Source: CAYJAZ01 sp964369185
GTDB taxonomy: Bacteria; Desulfobacterota; Desulfovibrionia; Desulfovibrionales; Desulfovibrionaceae
Direction: 5' to 3'
Assembly (NCBI GenBank): GCA_964369185.1
Contig: CAYJEN010000006.1
Coordinates: 1-55,669 of the forward strand
Length of the DNA stretch: 55,669 nucleotides
Within the stretch, counting starts at the first letter, position 1; each line of letters starts with the position of its first letter. This document shows, piece by piece, positions 40,958 through 48,379 of this stretch. The notes below the pieces were generated by a model. The model was not told the origin of the DNA. It ran no database searches and saw nothing but the letters and a program-made list of their open reading frames with translations. Made by a program: the position numbers and the translations under genes.

Positions 40958-41884
40958 ATGAAACAGTTAGACGGTGTATTAATAGTAAACAAGCCGGCAG
41001 GAATGACTTCTGCGGGAGTTCTCAATAGAATTAAAAGGCTTGGACAAAAAAAAATAGGTCATGCAGGAACTTTGGATCCTATGGCTACAGGTGTGCTTTT
41101 AGTGCTACTTGGTCAAGGAACAAAACTTTCTAACTATTTACTAGAGGGCGGCAAGAAGGCCTATGATGGCGAACTTGAGCTTGGAAAAGTGACTGATACT
41201 TGGGATATTGAAGGCAGTGTTCTTGAAGAAAACGATTTTAGCTCAGTCACAAAAGAAGATATAGAAAAAGAAGTTGAATACTGGAAAGGGAGTACAAGTC
41301 AAATTGTCCCATCATATTCAGCGGCAAAACATAAAGGGCAAGCTCTTTATAAATTAGCACGTGAGGGGAAAGATGTTCCCGTCAAGGTGAAAGAAATCAA
41401 AATTTCGCAGGCTGATATCCTTTGTTTGGATATCCCGTTTCTGCGATTTCGAGTAGAGTGTTCAAGCGGCACTTATATACGTTCCCTGGCCCACAGCTTG
41501 GGGTCACGTCTAGGTTGTGGCGCTTGCCTAACCAAACTCACTCGAACATATAGCCATCCTTTTGGTATAGAAGATGCGTGTAATTTGGACGATTTAATAG
41601 AAAATCCTGAATTACTTTTGACTAACCTTAAACCTTTGTCGTCAATCCTTGATTGGCAAGTAGTAACTTGCAATGAAGATATATCTGACGATGTCTGTAA
41701 TGGTAAGGTAATTCCTCATGAAATGCTTGAAAAACAAGGAACATCACTTTCAGTAGAATTTGGTGATCGTGCGTTTTTTGAGACAGAGGATAAACAACCC
41801 TTAGCACTTATGGAAGCAAAGTATCAAGAAGGTTACTCAAAACCAGTATGGACTGTACTTAGAGGTTTGTGGCAAAACCTATAG
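40958..41884 (+). CDS. truB: tRNA pseudouridine(55) synthase
   Basis: Makes pseudouridine at position 55 in the T loop of tRNAs. It has 308 residues. Catalytic aspartate in HAGTLDPMATGVL; KPAGMTS near the N-terminus; second signature SSGTYIRSLAHSLGSRLGCGACLTKLTRTYSHPF. A C-terminal extension follows the core. The ATG at 40958 has little ribosome-site support (GCGGAT). It heads the truB-rpsO-pnp segment conserved in many bacteria; rpsO begins 20 bases later. Confidence 0.95.
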   Translation: MKQLDGVLIVNKPAGMTSAGVLNRIKRLGQKKIGHAGTLDPMATGVLLVLLGQGTKLSNYLLEGGKKAYDGELELGKVTDTWDIEGSVLEENDFSSVTKEDIEKEVEYWKGSTSQIVPSYSAAKHKGQALYKLAREGKDVPVKVKEIKISQADILCLDIPFLRFRVECSSGTYIRSLAHSLGSRLGCGACLTKLTRTYSHPFGIEDACNLDDLIENPELLLTNLKPLSSILDWQVVTCNEDISDDVCNGKVIPHEMLEKQGTSLSVEFGDRAFFETEDKQPLALMEAKYQEGYSKPVWTVLRGLWQNL

Positions 41885-41904
41885 CCCATGAAGGAGGAAT
41901 CGCT

Positions 41905-42174
41905 GTGGTCATGGATGTAAATCAAAAAAAATCGGTTATTGACGCTCACGCTAAACACGAAGGTGATACCGGTTCGGCAGAAGTACAAGTAGCATTGTTA
42001 ACAGCTCGTATCGAAGATTTAACAGAGCACTTCAAAACCCACAAAAAAGACTTTCACTCACGTACAGGTCTTTTGAAACTTGTTGGTAAACGCCGTAAGC
42101 TTTTGAACTACTTGAAGAAAGTAGATGTTCAACGCTATCGTGATCTTATTGCTAAATTAGGCTTACGTAAGTAA
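41905..42174 (+). CDS. rpsO: 30S ribosomal protein S15
   Basis: Primary 16S rRNA-binding protein of the platform. The GTG at 41905 gives 89 residues (MVMDVNQKKSVIDAHAKHEG...), the standard S15 length, and sits seven bases after AAGGAGG. The ATG two codons later would be 13 bases away, so GTG is preferred. GSAEVQVALLTARI, HFKTHKKDFHSRTGLLKLVGKRRKLL are diagnostic. Precedes pnp as in many bacteria. Confidence 0.97.
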   Translation: MVMDVNQKKSVIDAHAKHEGDTGSAEVQVALLTARIEDLTEHFKTHKKDFHSRTGLLKLVGKRRKLLNYLKKVDVQRYRDLIAKLGLRK

Positions 42175-42184
42175 TTGAATGTAT

Positions 42185-42217
42185 ATTGGAAGTGGGTGTA
42201 TGCTCACTTCCAATTTT
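42185..42217 (+). terminator. Terminator-like hairpin after rpsO
   Basis: 10-bp stem ATTGGAAGTG/CACTTCCAAT (42185-42194 with 42205-42214), 10-base loop, followed by TTT. The T tract is short, so partial read-through into pnp is likely. Confidence 0.7.
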
Positions 42218-42266
42218 GTATGTTAAACTGATGTGTTATAACAGTTATTTATAATGCACGGGAAGA

Positions 42267-42321
42267 GAGGAGAGTTCACAAAAGTAGCAAGACTCCTTGT
42301 TATTTTTATTGAAGTCTCCTC
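42267..42321 (+). promoter_or_regulatory. Stem in the pnp leader, possible RNase III processing site
   Basis: GAGGAGA (42267-42273) pairs perfectly with TCTCCTC (42315-42321) across a 41-base loop, 43 bases before the pnp start. In E. coli a leader hairpin cut by RNase III mediates PNPase autoregulation; a similar role is inferred. Confidence 0.4.
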
Positions 42322-42363
42322 GAGAGAAAACATTTTAAATTTGGCTTATAGCCAAGGAGATTT

Positions 42364-44622
42364 ATGTCTCAATTATTAAACGGAACACGCGTAACGTGTC
42401 AAGTTGGCGGTAAGGAAGTTATTTTAGAAACAGGTAGACTTGCTCGTCAAGCAGCAGGCGCAATCTGGATTCAATGTGAAGGAACAGTAGCTCTTGTAAC
42501 AGTATGTGAGCAAGTGCTTGATACTCCTAAAGATTTCTTTCCTTTAACAGTAGAATACTCAGAAAAAATGTATGCAGCAGGTAGAATTCCTGGTAACTTC
42601 TTTAGACGTGAAGTTGGTAAACCTTCTGATAACGAAACTTTAGTTTCTCGTCTTATTGATAGACCAATTCGTCCTTTATTTCCAAAAGGTTACGGAAATG
42701 AAATTCAAGTACTTGCAAGCGTAATTTCAGCAGATCAAAAAAACTTACCTGATACTTTAGGAATCACTGCTGCATCAGCGGCAATCATGATTTCAAGCAT
42801 TCCTTTTGAAGGCCCAATAGCAGGTGCAAGACTAGGTAGAGTTGACGGTCAATTCGTATTAAACCCAACAGTTCAAGAACTTGAAAAAAGTGAAATGGAT
42901 TTCGTTTTTGCAGCTTCTAAAGACGCTGTAGTAATGGTTGAAGGTGAAGCAGAATTTTTACCTGAAGATTTAATTATTGAAGCTCTTGAATGGGGTCATA
43001 AAGAAATTCAACCACTTATTAAAGCTCAAGAAGAACTTGTTGCTTTAGTTGGAAAAGAAAAAACAGTTTTCGTTCCAAAAGAAAAAGATGAAGCATTACT
43101 TGCTTTTGTTGAAAAATTAGCTCTAGAAGCCGGCATGGAAGATGCTCTTCGTGTACCTGAAAAACTAGCTCGTAAAGATGCTCGTAAAGCGGTAAAAGTT
43201 GCAGTTAAAGAAAAAATCCTTGCAGATCCTGATTGGGCTGAAAACGAAGAAGCTCAAAAAGTTATCGGTGAAGTACTTGATAGCCTTGAGAAAAAACTTG
43301 TTCGTACACGTATTCAAAAAGAAGGAACTCGTATCGATAAACGTGATACAAAAACAGTTCGCCCTATTGAAATTGAAACATCAGTTCTTCCTATGGCGCA
43401 CGGTTCTGTACTTTTTGCTCGTGGTGAAACTAAATCATTAGTAACAGCAACTCTTGGTTCTTCTTCTGACGAAATGCGTTATGATGGTCTAAATGGTGAT
43501 GTATATAAAGACTTTATGCTTCACTACAACTTCCCAGCATATTCTGTTGGCGAAGTAAAACCTGTAAGAGTTGGACGTCGTGAAGTTGGTCATGGTCACT
43601 TAGCTGAACGTGCATTGAAACCAATTCTTCCTGCTAAAGAACAATTCCCTTATACAATTCGTATTGTTTCAGATACCTTAGAATCAAACGGTTCTTCATC
43701 AATGGCAGCAGTTTGTGGTGGTTGTTTATCACTTATGGATGCCGGTGTGCCAATTAAAGCTCCTGTTGCCGGTGTTGCAATGGGTCTTATCCAAGAAGGC
43801 GATGATTTCATCGTTCTTACAGATATTCTTGGTGATGAAGATGCTCTCGGCGATATGGATTTTAAAATTGCGGGTACTGCTGAAGGCGTAACTGCTGTAC
43901 AAATGGATATAAAAATCACAGGATTAACAACTGAAATCATGGCAAGTGCTATGGCTCAAGCAAAAGAGGCAAGACTTCATATCCTTGGTGAAATGTCAAA
44001 AGCTTTATCAGCATACCGTCCAGAATTATCATCAAATGCTCCACAATTTGAAGTAATTGATATCAACCCAGACGTAATTCGCCTTATCATCGGACCTGGC
44101 GGTAAAAATATTAAAGCTATTACTCAAGCGACTGATTCTTCAATCGATATCGACGATAGTGGAAAAATCAGCATATTTGCACCAAACTCAGCTGCATTAC
44201 AAGCTACAAAAGAAATGATTCAATCATACGATCAAAAAGCTGAACTTGGTAAAAACTATACTGCGAAAGTTCGTAAAATAATGGAAATTGGTGCAATTGT
44301 TGAACTTTTACCAAACCTTGAAGCTTTAGTGCACGTTTCTCAATTAGATACTCGTAGAGTTGAAAAAGTTGAAGAATTCTGCGTTGTTGGTCAAGAAATG
44401 GAAGTAAAAGTTATTGAAATCAATGGTGATAAAGTTCGTGCATCACGTAAAGCAGTTCTTTTAGAGCAAGATGGCATTGAGTGGACTCCTGAACAAACAG
44501 CAAGACCTTCACGTCCACGCGGTGACAGACCTTATGGTGACCGCCCACGCGGAGATCGCGGTGACCGTGGAGATCGTCCACGTGGTGATAGACCGTATGG
44601 CGATCGCCCACGTCGTTCATAG
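42364..44622 (+). CDS. pnp: Polyribonucleotide nucleotidyltransferase (PNPase)
   Basis: Phosphorolytic 3'-5' exoribonuclease that forms a trimeric ring and contributes to the RNA degradosome. It has 752 residues. Two RNase PH domains (the first with FFRREVGKPSDNETLVSRLIDRPIRPLFPKGY; the second with LPMAHGSVLFARGETKSLVTATLG), a KH domain (about 560-615, IIGPGGKNIKAITQAT) and an S1 domain (about 625-690). The last 35 residues are RGD/RPYGD repeats, a flexible basic-acidic tail. AAGGAG lies upstream of the ATG. Confidence 0.98.
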   Translation: MSQLLNGTRVTCQVGGKEVILETGRLARQAAGAIWIQCEGTVALVTVCEQVLDTPKDFFPLTVEYSEKMYAAGRIPGNFFRREVGKPSDNETLVSRLIDRPIRPLFPKGYGNEIQVLASVISADQKNLPDTLGITAASAAIMISSIPFEGPIAGARLGRVDGQFVLNPTVQELEKSEMDFVFAASKDAVVMVEGEAEFLPEDLIIEALEWGHKEIQPLIKAQEELVALVGKEKTVFVPKEKDEALLAFVEKLALEAGMEDALRVPEKLARKDARKAVKVAVKEKILADPDWAENEEAQKVIGEVLDSLEKKLVRTRIQKEGTRIDKRDTKTVRPIEIETSVLPMAHGSVLFARGETKSLVTATLGSSSDEMRYDGLNGDVYKDFMLHYNFPAYSVGEVKPVRVGRREVGHGHLAERALKPILPAKEQFPYTIRIVSDTLESNGSSSMAAVCGGCLSLMDAGVPIKAPVAGVAMGLIQEGDDFIVLTDILGDEDALGDMDFKIAGTAEGVTAVQMDIKITGLTTEIMASAMAQAKEARLHILGEMSKALSAYRPELSSNAPQFEVIDINPDVIRLIIGPGGKNIKAITQATDSSIDIDDSGKISIFAPNSAALQATKEMIQSYDQKAELGKNYTAKVRKIMEIGAIVELLPNLEALVHVSQLDTRRVEKVEEFCVVGQEMEVKVIEINGDKVRASRKAVLLEQDGIEWTPEQTARPSRPRGDRPYGDRPRGDRGDRGDRPRGDRPYGDRPRRS

Positions 44623-44753
44623 TATTTTTTACAGTAATTATAAAAATACTTTACATCTAAAATAAATTGTGTAATTCTTTACATAGAAGAAAATAAAGCC
44701 CATTTCACAGGTTGGGATGGGCAAAAACTACTTTATTAAACTGGAGTTTAGTT

Positions 44754-45230
44754 ATGAAACGTTTACTTTTAGTTTCTCTTTTGATGCTTTCTTTAGCAGT
44801 TACAGTAGGTTGTGCGAAAAAACAAACCGAAAGCGCACCAACAGACACTTCAATGAGCAGTGCTGAAGCAATGCTTTCAGAAGCTGCACAAACAATTACT
44901 GATGGTGTTATTTACTTTGATTTCAATAAATATGATATCAAAGAAGAATATCGTCAAATGTTACAACAAAAAGCGGATCTTATGCGTCAATACCCTAACA
45001 TTCGTGTACGCATTGAAGGCAACTGTGATGCTCGTGGTACACAAGAATACAACCTTGCTCTAGGTGAACGCCGTGCTCGTGCTGCTTATGAATACCTTGT
45101 ATTACTTGGAGTAAATCCATCACAGCTTGAAATTATCAGCTATGGTAAAGAAAGACCTGTAGTTATGGGCGATAGCGAAGCTGCTTATGCTGCTAACCGT
45201 CGTGATAACTTCCGTGTTATTGCTCAATAA
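44754..45230 (+). CDS. pal: Peptidoglycan-associated lipoprotein
   Basis: Outer-membrane lipoprotein that binds peptidoglycan and the Tol system. It has 158 residues. Lipoprotein signal MKRLLLVSLLMLSLAVTVGC with the acylated cysteine at residue 20. The OmpA-like domain (about 55-158) has IYFDFNKYDI, RIEGNCDARGTQEYNLALGERRA and YAANRRDNFRV. The start at 44754 is set by GGAG and by the signal peptide. tolB is not adjacent. A hairpin GCCCAT/ATGGGC (44698-44722) lies in the leader. Confidence 0.96.
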   Translation: MKRLLLVSLLMLSLAVTVGCAKKQTESAPTDTSMSSAEAMLSEAAQTITDGVIYFDFNKYDIKEEYRQMLQQKADLMRQYPNIRVRIEGNCDARGTQEYNLALGERRARAAYEYLVLLGVNPSQLEIISYGKERPVVMGDSEAAYAANRRDNFRVIAQ

Positions 45231-45251
45231 TTTTATTTAGCTATAAAATCT

Positions 45252-45288
45252 AAAAAGCTTAGGTAGATTTTCTATCTAAGCTTTTTTT
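45252..45288 (+). terminator. Terminator of pal
   Basis: Long stem around AAAGCTTAG...CTAAGCTTT (45254-45285, one mismatch) followed by a T run; AAAAA on the other side lets it also serve the convergent repressor gene. Confidence 0.9.
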
Positions 45289-45306
45289 GTGGTATATGAA
45301 CTGTTT

Positions 45307-45984
45307 TTATGGTAAGCGCAAAACCCACATTACTCTTCCAATGATTTTCCCTTCATGAATAAATTTATCGAGGGGGATTGAATCGTAGTCAAGGTTGTCT
45401 GAAAATAGAGTAAGTTCTCCGTTTGAATTTAATTTTATCCTTTTTAATATGCGCCCTATATTTTCTTTTTCAACTAAGTAAACGCCACCTTCCTGCAAAA
45501 TTCCAGTATAAGGACAAATTCCTACAAATGAATCTTTCGGAATTGCAGGGTGCATACTATCGCTAGAAACTTTAAGTGGGTACATATTGGAAAAATTATA
45601 TTCTGGAAGTATTGAAATATATGCAATTGGTTCATTTGTTTCTCTAATTTTCTCGCCTATTCCTGTAAATTCATAAACAGGTATGTGATGTATATTAGTG
45701 CCTATAACGGGTTTGCTTATAGAGTTTTCACTCAGTTGAGAAATTACAGAATAAGTGTGATTGCTAGAAGGTGAATCGTTAATAATTAGAGGGATATCTA
45801 GTTTATCAAACCAGTCGCAAATAGTTTTATATCCAGCATTCATATCTCTATTAAAAACGTTGTAAAGTTTTGATTTTGTAGTATCTGTTAGACCTAGAAA
45901 TGATGCTAGTTCATTGAGACTTTTGAATCTTCCACTTGTTATTTGAAGTTGAAGTGCGTTAAGAATCTTGTCTTCATTTTTCAT
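45307..45984 (-). CDS. Phage-type HTH repressor with S24 (LexA-like) domain
   Basis: A 225-residue regulator. N-terminal DNA-binding domain (about 1-65) with SLNELASFLGLTDTTKSKLYNVF. The C-terminal S24 peptidase-like domain (about 100-222) has the catalytic serine in SSDSMHPAIPKDSFVGI (Ser143) and a candidate general-base lysine in RILKRIKL (Lys181). No Ala-Gly or Cys-Gly cleavage pair was seen in the linker, so self-cleavage is uncertain. ACGAGGTTTAC precedes the ATG. It is preceded by a 554-base AT-rich gap, as in a phage control region, but no integrase or structural gene is near. Confidence 0.88.
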   Translation of the reverse strand: MKNEDKILNALQLQITSGRFKSLNELASFLGLTDTTKSKLYNVFNRDMNAGYKTICDWFDKLDIPLIINDSPSSNHTYSVISQLSENSISKPVIGTNIHHIPVYEFTGIGEKIRETNEPIAYISILPEYNFSNMYPLKVSSDSMHPAIPKDSFVGICPYTGILQEGGVYLVEKENIGRILKRIKLNSNGELTLFSDNLDYDSIPLDKFIHEGKIIGRVMWVLRLP

Positions 45985-46538
45985 CGTAAACCTCGTTTAT
46001 TGTTGTATTTTTCTATATCAGATTATCTGTGTTAAGTCTACTTTCTTATGGTGTAGGCTAGGAAAAAATTTGAAAGTTGGTTGAGAGTTTTTTATAAATA
46101 ATTTTATGGCTTGAAAGAATGCAAATTTAATGACTTTTTTGAAAGATTTAATAATTTACTAGCTAAAGAAAATTATAATAAATTTAGGATTATCTAAACA
46201 TTAATTGACACCATAGCTATTTTGTGCTATTTCAAAACTAACTAAATGAAAGCCTGTAACATTAATATGTCATAGGCACTCATTTTTTCTTAATCAATTT
46301 AATTAATTTAATCTATTATAAGATATTTATTTATGTCTATAAATTATAAAGAGTAATTTTTTTACGTATAAGAACTAATGATAATTTTTTATTTATAAAT
46401 ATGTAATTATCTCGCAATCAAATAAATCCAAGCAAATTAAATAATAAATGAGAATGTAATACTATGTATACATCAAAAGTCATAGTCTCGTAAGGTTTTA
46501 TAGTAATCTAAGTAGAGTAATTAAAATTTGGAGGATTT
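45985..46538. promoter_or_regulatory. AT-rich gene-free region with palindrome and hairpin
   Basis: No coding gene is supported in these 554 bases. A perfect palindrome CAGATTATCTG lies at 46019-46029, 35 bases before the repressor gene, and is a candidate operator. TTGACA at 46205-46210 is followed by a weak -10 (TATTTC). A hairpin GCCT...AGGC (46252-46277) with a T run (46283-46288) could end a very short transcript. The rest is low-complexity AT. Confidence 0.35.
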
Positions 46539-46730
46539 ATGCAACATCCACTTTCTGTTAATCCAGAGCATTTAAGTAGTTTAAGGCAAATATGTAACAA
46601 GTTTAGGAAGGCAAGGAAAACTGTCCTAAGTTGGAAAAATGAAGGCGCACCAATAGCATTCGATGGACTAAAATATTGTGCAGAGTACAATCAACTACAA
46701 AATTGGCTTGTAAATAGAAGTAATGAATGA
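46539..46730 (+). CDS. Small winged-helix DNA-binding protein (excisionase/Nu1-like)
   Basis: A 63-residue protein. The order of a helix, the turn FRKARKTVLSWKNEGAPIAFDGLKY and the helix AEYNQLQNWLVNR matches small MerR-like winged helices of phage excisionases and terminase small subunits, where R-K-T-V-x-x-W and G-A-P-I recur. The function is therefore DNA binding, probably of phage origin, but the exact role cannot be told. GGAGG lies four bases before the ATG, and a strong terminator follows, so it is probably expressed as a single gene. Confidence 0.7.
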   Translation: MQHPLSVNPEHLSSLRQICNKFRKARKTVLSWKNEGAPIAFDGLKYCAEYNQLQNWLVNRSNE

Positions 46731-46739
46731 TTTTAAATT

Positions 46740-46768
46740 GAAGACCTTATTTTTGATAAGGTCTTCTT
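46740..46768 (+). terminator. Terminator of the winged-helix gene
   Basis: 10-bp stem GAAGACCTTA/TAAGGTCTTC (46740-46749 with 46757-46766) followed by TTATTT. It lies 10 bases after the stop. Confidence 0.88.
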
Positions 46769-46784
46769 ATTTAATAGTATTAAA

Positions 46785-47540
46785 TTATGAATTTATCCAT
46801 ATAAAAGAGCCTTGTCGTCCGCAATAGTTTGAATATCTAAAACTATAAAATTGTTGAGGGTTTGAATAAGTACATAAATCGATAGAAAAAATGTTTTCTG
46901 AACGTAAACCAGCCTCTTCTAGCTGATTTTTAGTTAGCTCCCACAGATTTACAGTTTTGTCTTTTTCATTATACCATCTGTTAAAATCTGCACCCCACTC
47001 GTTTGAATAGTTTATAAATTCTGATACATTAGGTGATAAAGAAGGTCCTCGAACTGCCAGAAGTGAATTTGGATTTAAATTGTAATAATCACAAAATTCT
47101 TTAACTGCAATGTAAGGATAATTTTGTCTATTCCCTTTCCAACCTACGTGAAGAGCAAGTATATATTTACCTGAAATATCAGTAAGTAAGATAGGTTGGC
47201 AATCAGCACTTTTTATGCATAAAGCATGACTTTTTTTAGTTGTTGCGATGCCATCAGCATTATAAGGTGCATAAGAGGAAGGAGTTGATACCTCAGGTTC
47301 ATAAATAGTTGTGATTCCATGTACTTGCATGATATCAGAAAATGAATCTACATTAAATGTTTGAGTTATTTGGGAGCGATTTTGCACTACTTCATCAAAA
47401 TTATCTTGTACATCAAAAGAAATGTTTTTTCCGATATAATTTGAAGTTGTTTGTGTAGAATACTCTGGTAAATCACGAACTTGGAACGCACAAGTAACAT
47501 TATCTACATTTGGGAATTTAAATGGGATTGATTTGAGCAT
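46785..47540 (-). CDS. pgeF: YfiH/PgeF family protein (purine nucleoside/peptidoglycan editing)
   Basis: A 251-residue member of the DUF152/multicopper-laccase-like family. E. coli YfiH (PgeF) corrects mis-incorporated residues in peptidoglycan, and other members cleave purine nucleosides; which applies here is not clear. The zinc-site triad is visible: MQVHGI (His), KSADCQPILLT (Cys) and ALHVGWKGNR (His), plus GPSLSP. AAAGGAAAT precedes the ATG. Its start overlaps the end of the cyclo-ligase gene by 37 bases, so they form an operon. Confidence 0.9.
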   Translation of the reverse strand: MLKSIPFKFPNVDNVTCAFQVRDLPEYSTQTTSNYIGKNISFDVQDNFDEVVQNRSQITQTFNVDSFSDIMQVHGITTIYEPEVSTPSSYAPYNADGIATTKKSHALCIKSADCQPILLTDISGKYILALHVGWKGNRQNYPYIAVKEFCDYYNLNPNSLLAVRGPSLSPNVSEFINYSNEWGADFNRWYNEKDKTVNLWELTKNQLEEAGLRSENIFSIDLCTYSNPQQFYSFRYSNYCGRQGSFIWINS

Positions 47541-48136
47541 ATTATTTCCTTTTCATTTGCTATATAATTAACTGGAATGTCCCAAGATTGTGGAATAACT
47601 TGAGGATTATATTGAAAGCTAAAGCATAAAATCATAGATAAATACTCTTTATTTGCTAAAAGTCTGTCATAGTATCCACCACCGTAGCCAAGTCTAAAAC
47701 CCTCTAGATTATAAGCTAAGCAGGGAAGTATAACAAGTGTATTTTTAGGCAGTTGTATAGATGGAATTAATGTTTTAGGTTCAAGAATTCCATAACTTCC
47801 TGATTCAAAAGAAGTGATATAGTCAGATTTTGATATTTGCACAAAATCCATTTTTCCAGCAGACTGCTCTTCTATAGTCGGTAAACACCGTGGAAAATAA
47901 AGATTTTTACTTTGACTATACGCAGAATCTATAAGAATATGCGTATCTACTTCACCTCTAAATGGTAAATAAAGAGCGATATTCTTAGCCTCATTCCATA
48001 CATTTGACGATAAAACTAAGACTTGACAAGACTTAGAAAAACATTCATACTCATGAGAGTTGGAATAAAAAAGCATCCGCTTATTTCTCATCTCTTTACG
48101 AATTACATTATTTATATCACAAGCTTTAGTGTTCAT
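47504..48136 (-). CDS. 5-formyltetrahydrofolate cyclo-ligase
   Basis: ATP-dependent enzyme converting 5-formyl-THF to 5,10-methenyl-THF in the cytoplasm. It has 210 residues. An N-terminal basic helix (NVIRKEMRNKRML) is followed by the Rossmann-like core with ALYLPFRGEVDT, and the signature GFRLGYGGGYYDRLLAN near residues 150-166. First gene of a two-gene operon with pgeF. Promoter TTGACA-N18-TATTTT immediately upstream. Confidence 0.93.
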   Translation of the reverse strand: MNTKACDINNVIRKEMRNKRMLFYSNSHEYECFSKSCQVLVLSSNVWNEAKNIALYLPFRGEVDTHILIDSAYSQSKNLYFPRCLPTIEEQSAGKMDFVQISKSDYITSFESGSYGILEPKTLIPSIQLPKNTLVILPCLAYNLEGFRLGYGGGYYDRLLANKEYLSMILCFSFQYNPQVIPQSWDIPVNYIANEKEIICSNQSHLNSQM

Positions 48137-48162
48137 AATATACCGTTTCTATTAGGTTAAAT

Positions 48163-48192
48163 AAAATACTATCTATGAAAAAATACTGTCAA
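48163..48192 (-). promoter_or_regulatory. Promoter of the cyclo-ligase/pgeF operon
   Basis: On the minus strand TTGACA (48192-48187), 18 bases, TATTTT (48168-48163), about 20 bases before the cyclo-ligase ATG. Confidence 0.6.
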
Positions 48193-48379
48193 TAAAATAC
48201 GTGAAGAATAAAAAAAATGCAAGTGTAAGTGTTCCGCTGTTTTTGGATATTACCTTGTATTTCTACAGTATGATTGCAAAATTACTCTCTAATGAGTCGT
48301 AATTATAAATAATTTTTAAGAAAGCAAAAACAAATTTATTTTGTAGTAAAACTACATCTATTTTTTATGAAGGATATAT

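Noticed and set aside
44471..44665. Repetitive ORF at the 3' end of pnp, and the repeats as a possible tandem element
   Set aside because: The repeats encode the RGD/RPYGD tail of PNPase, a common feature of the protein; the alternative frame is a shadow.
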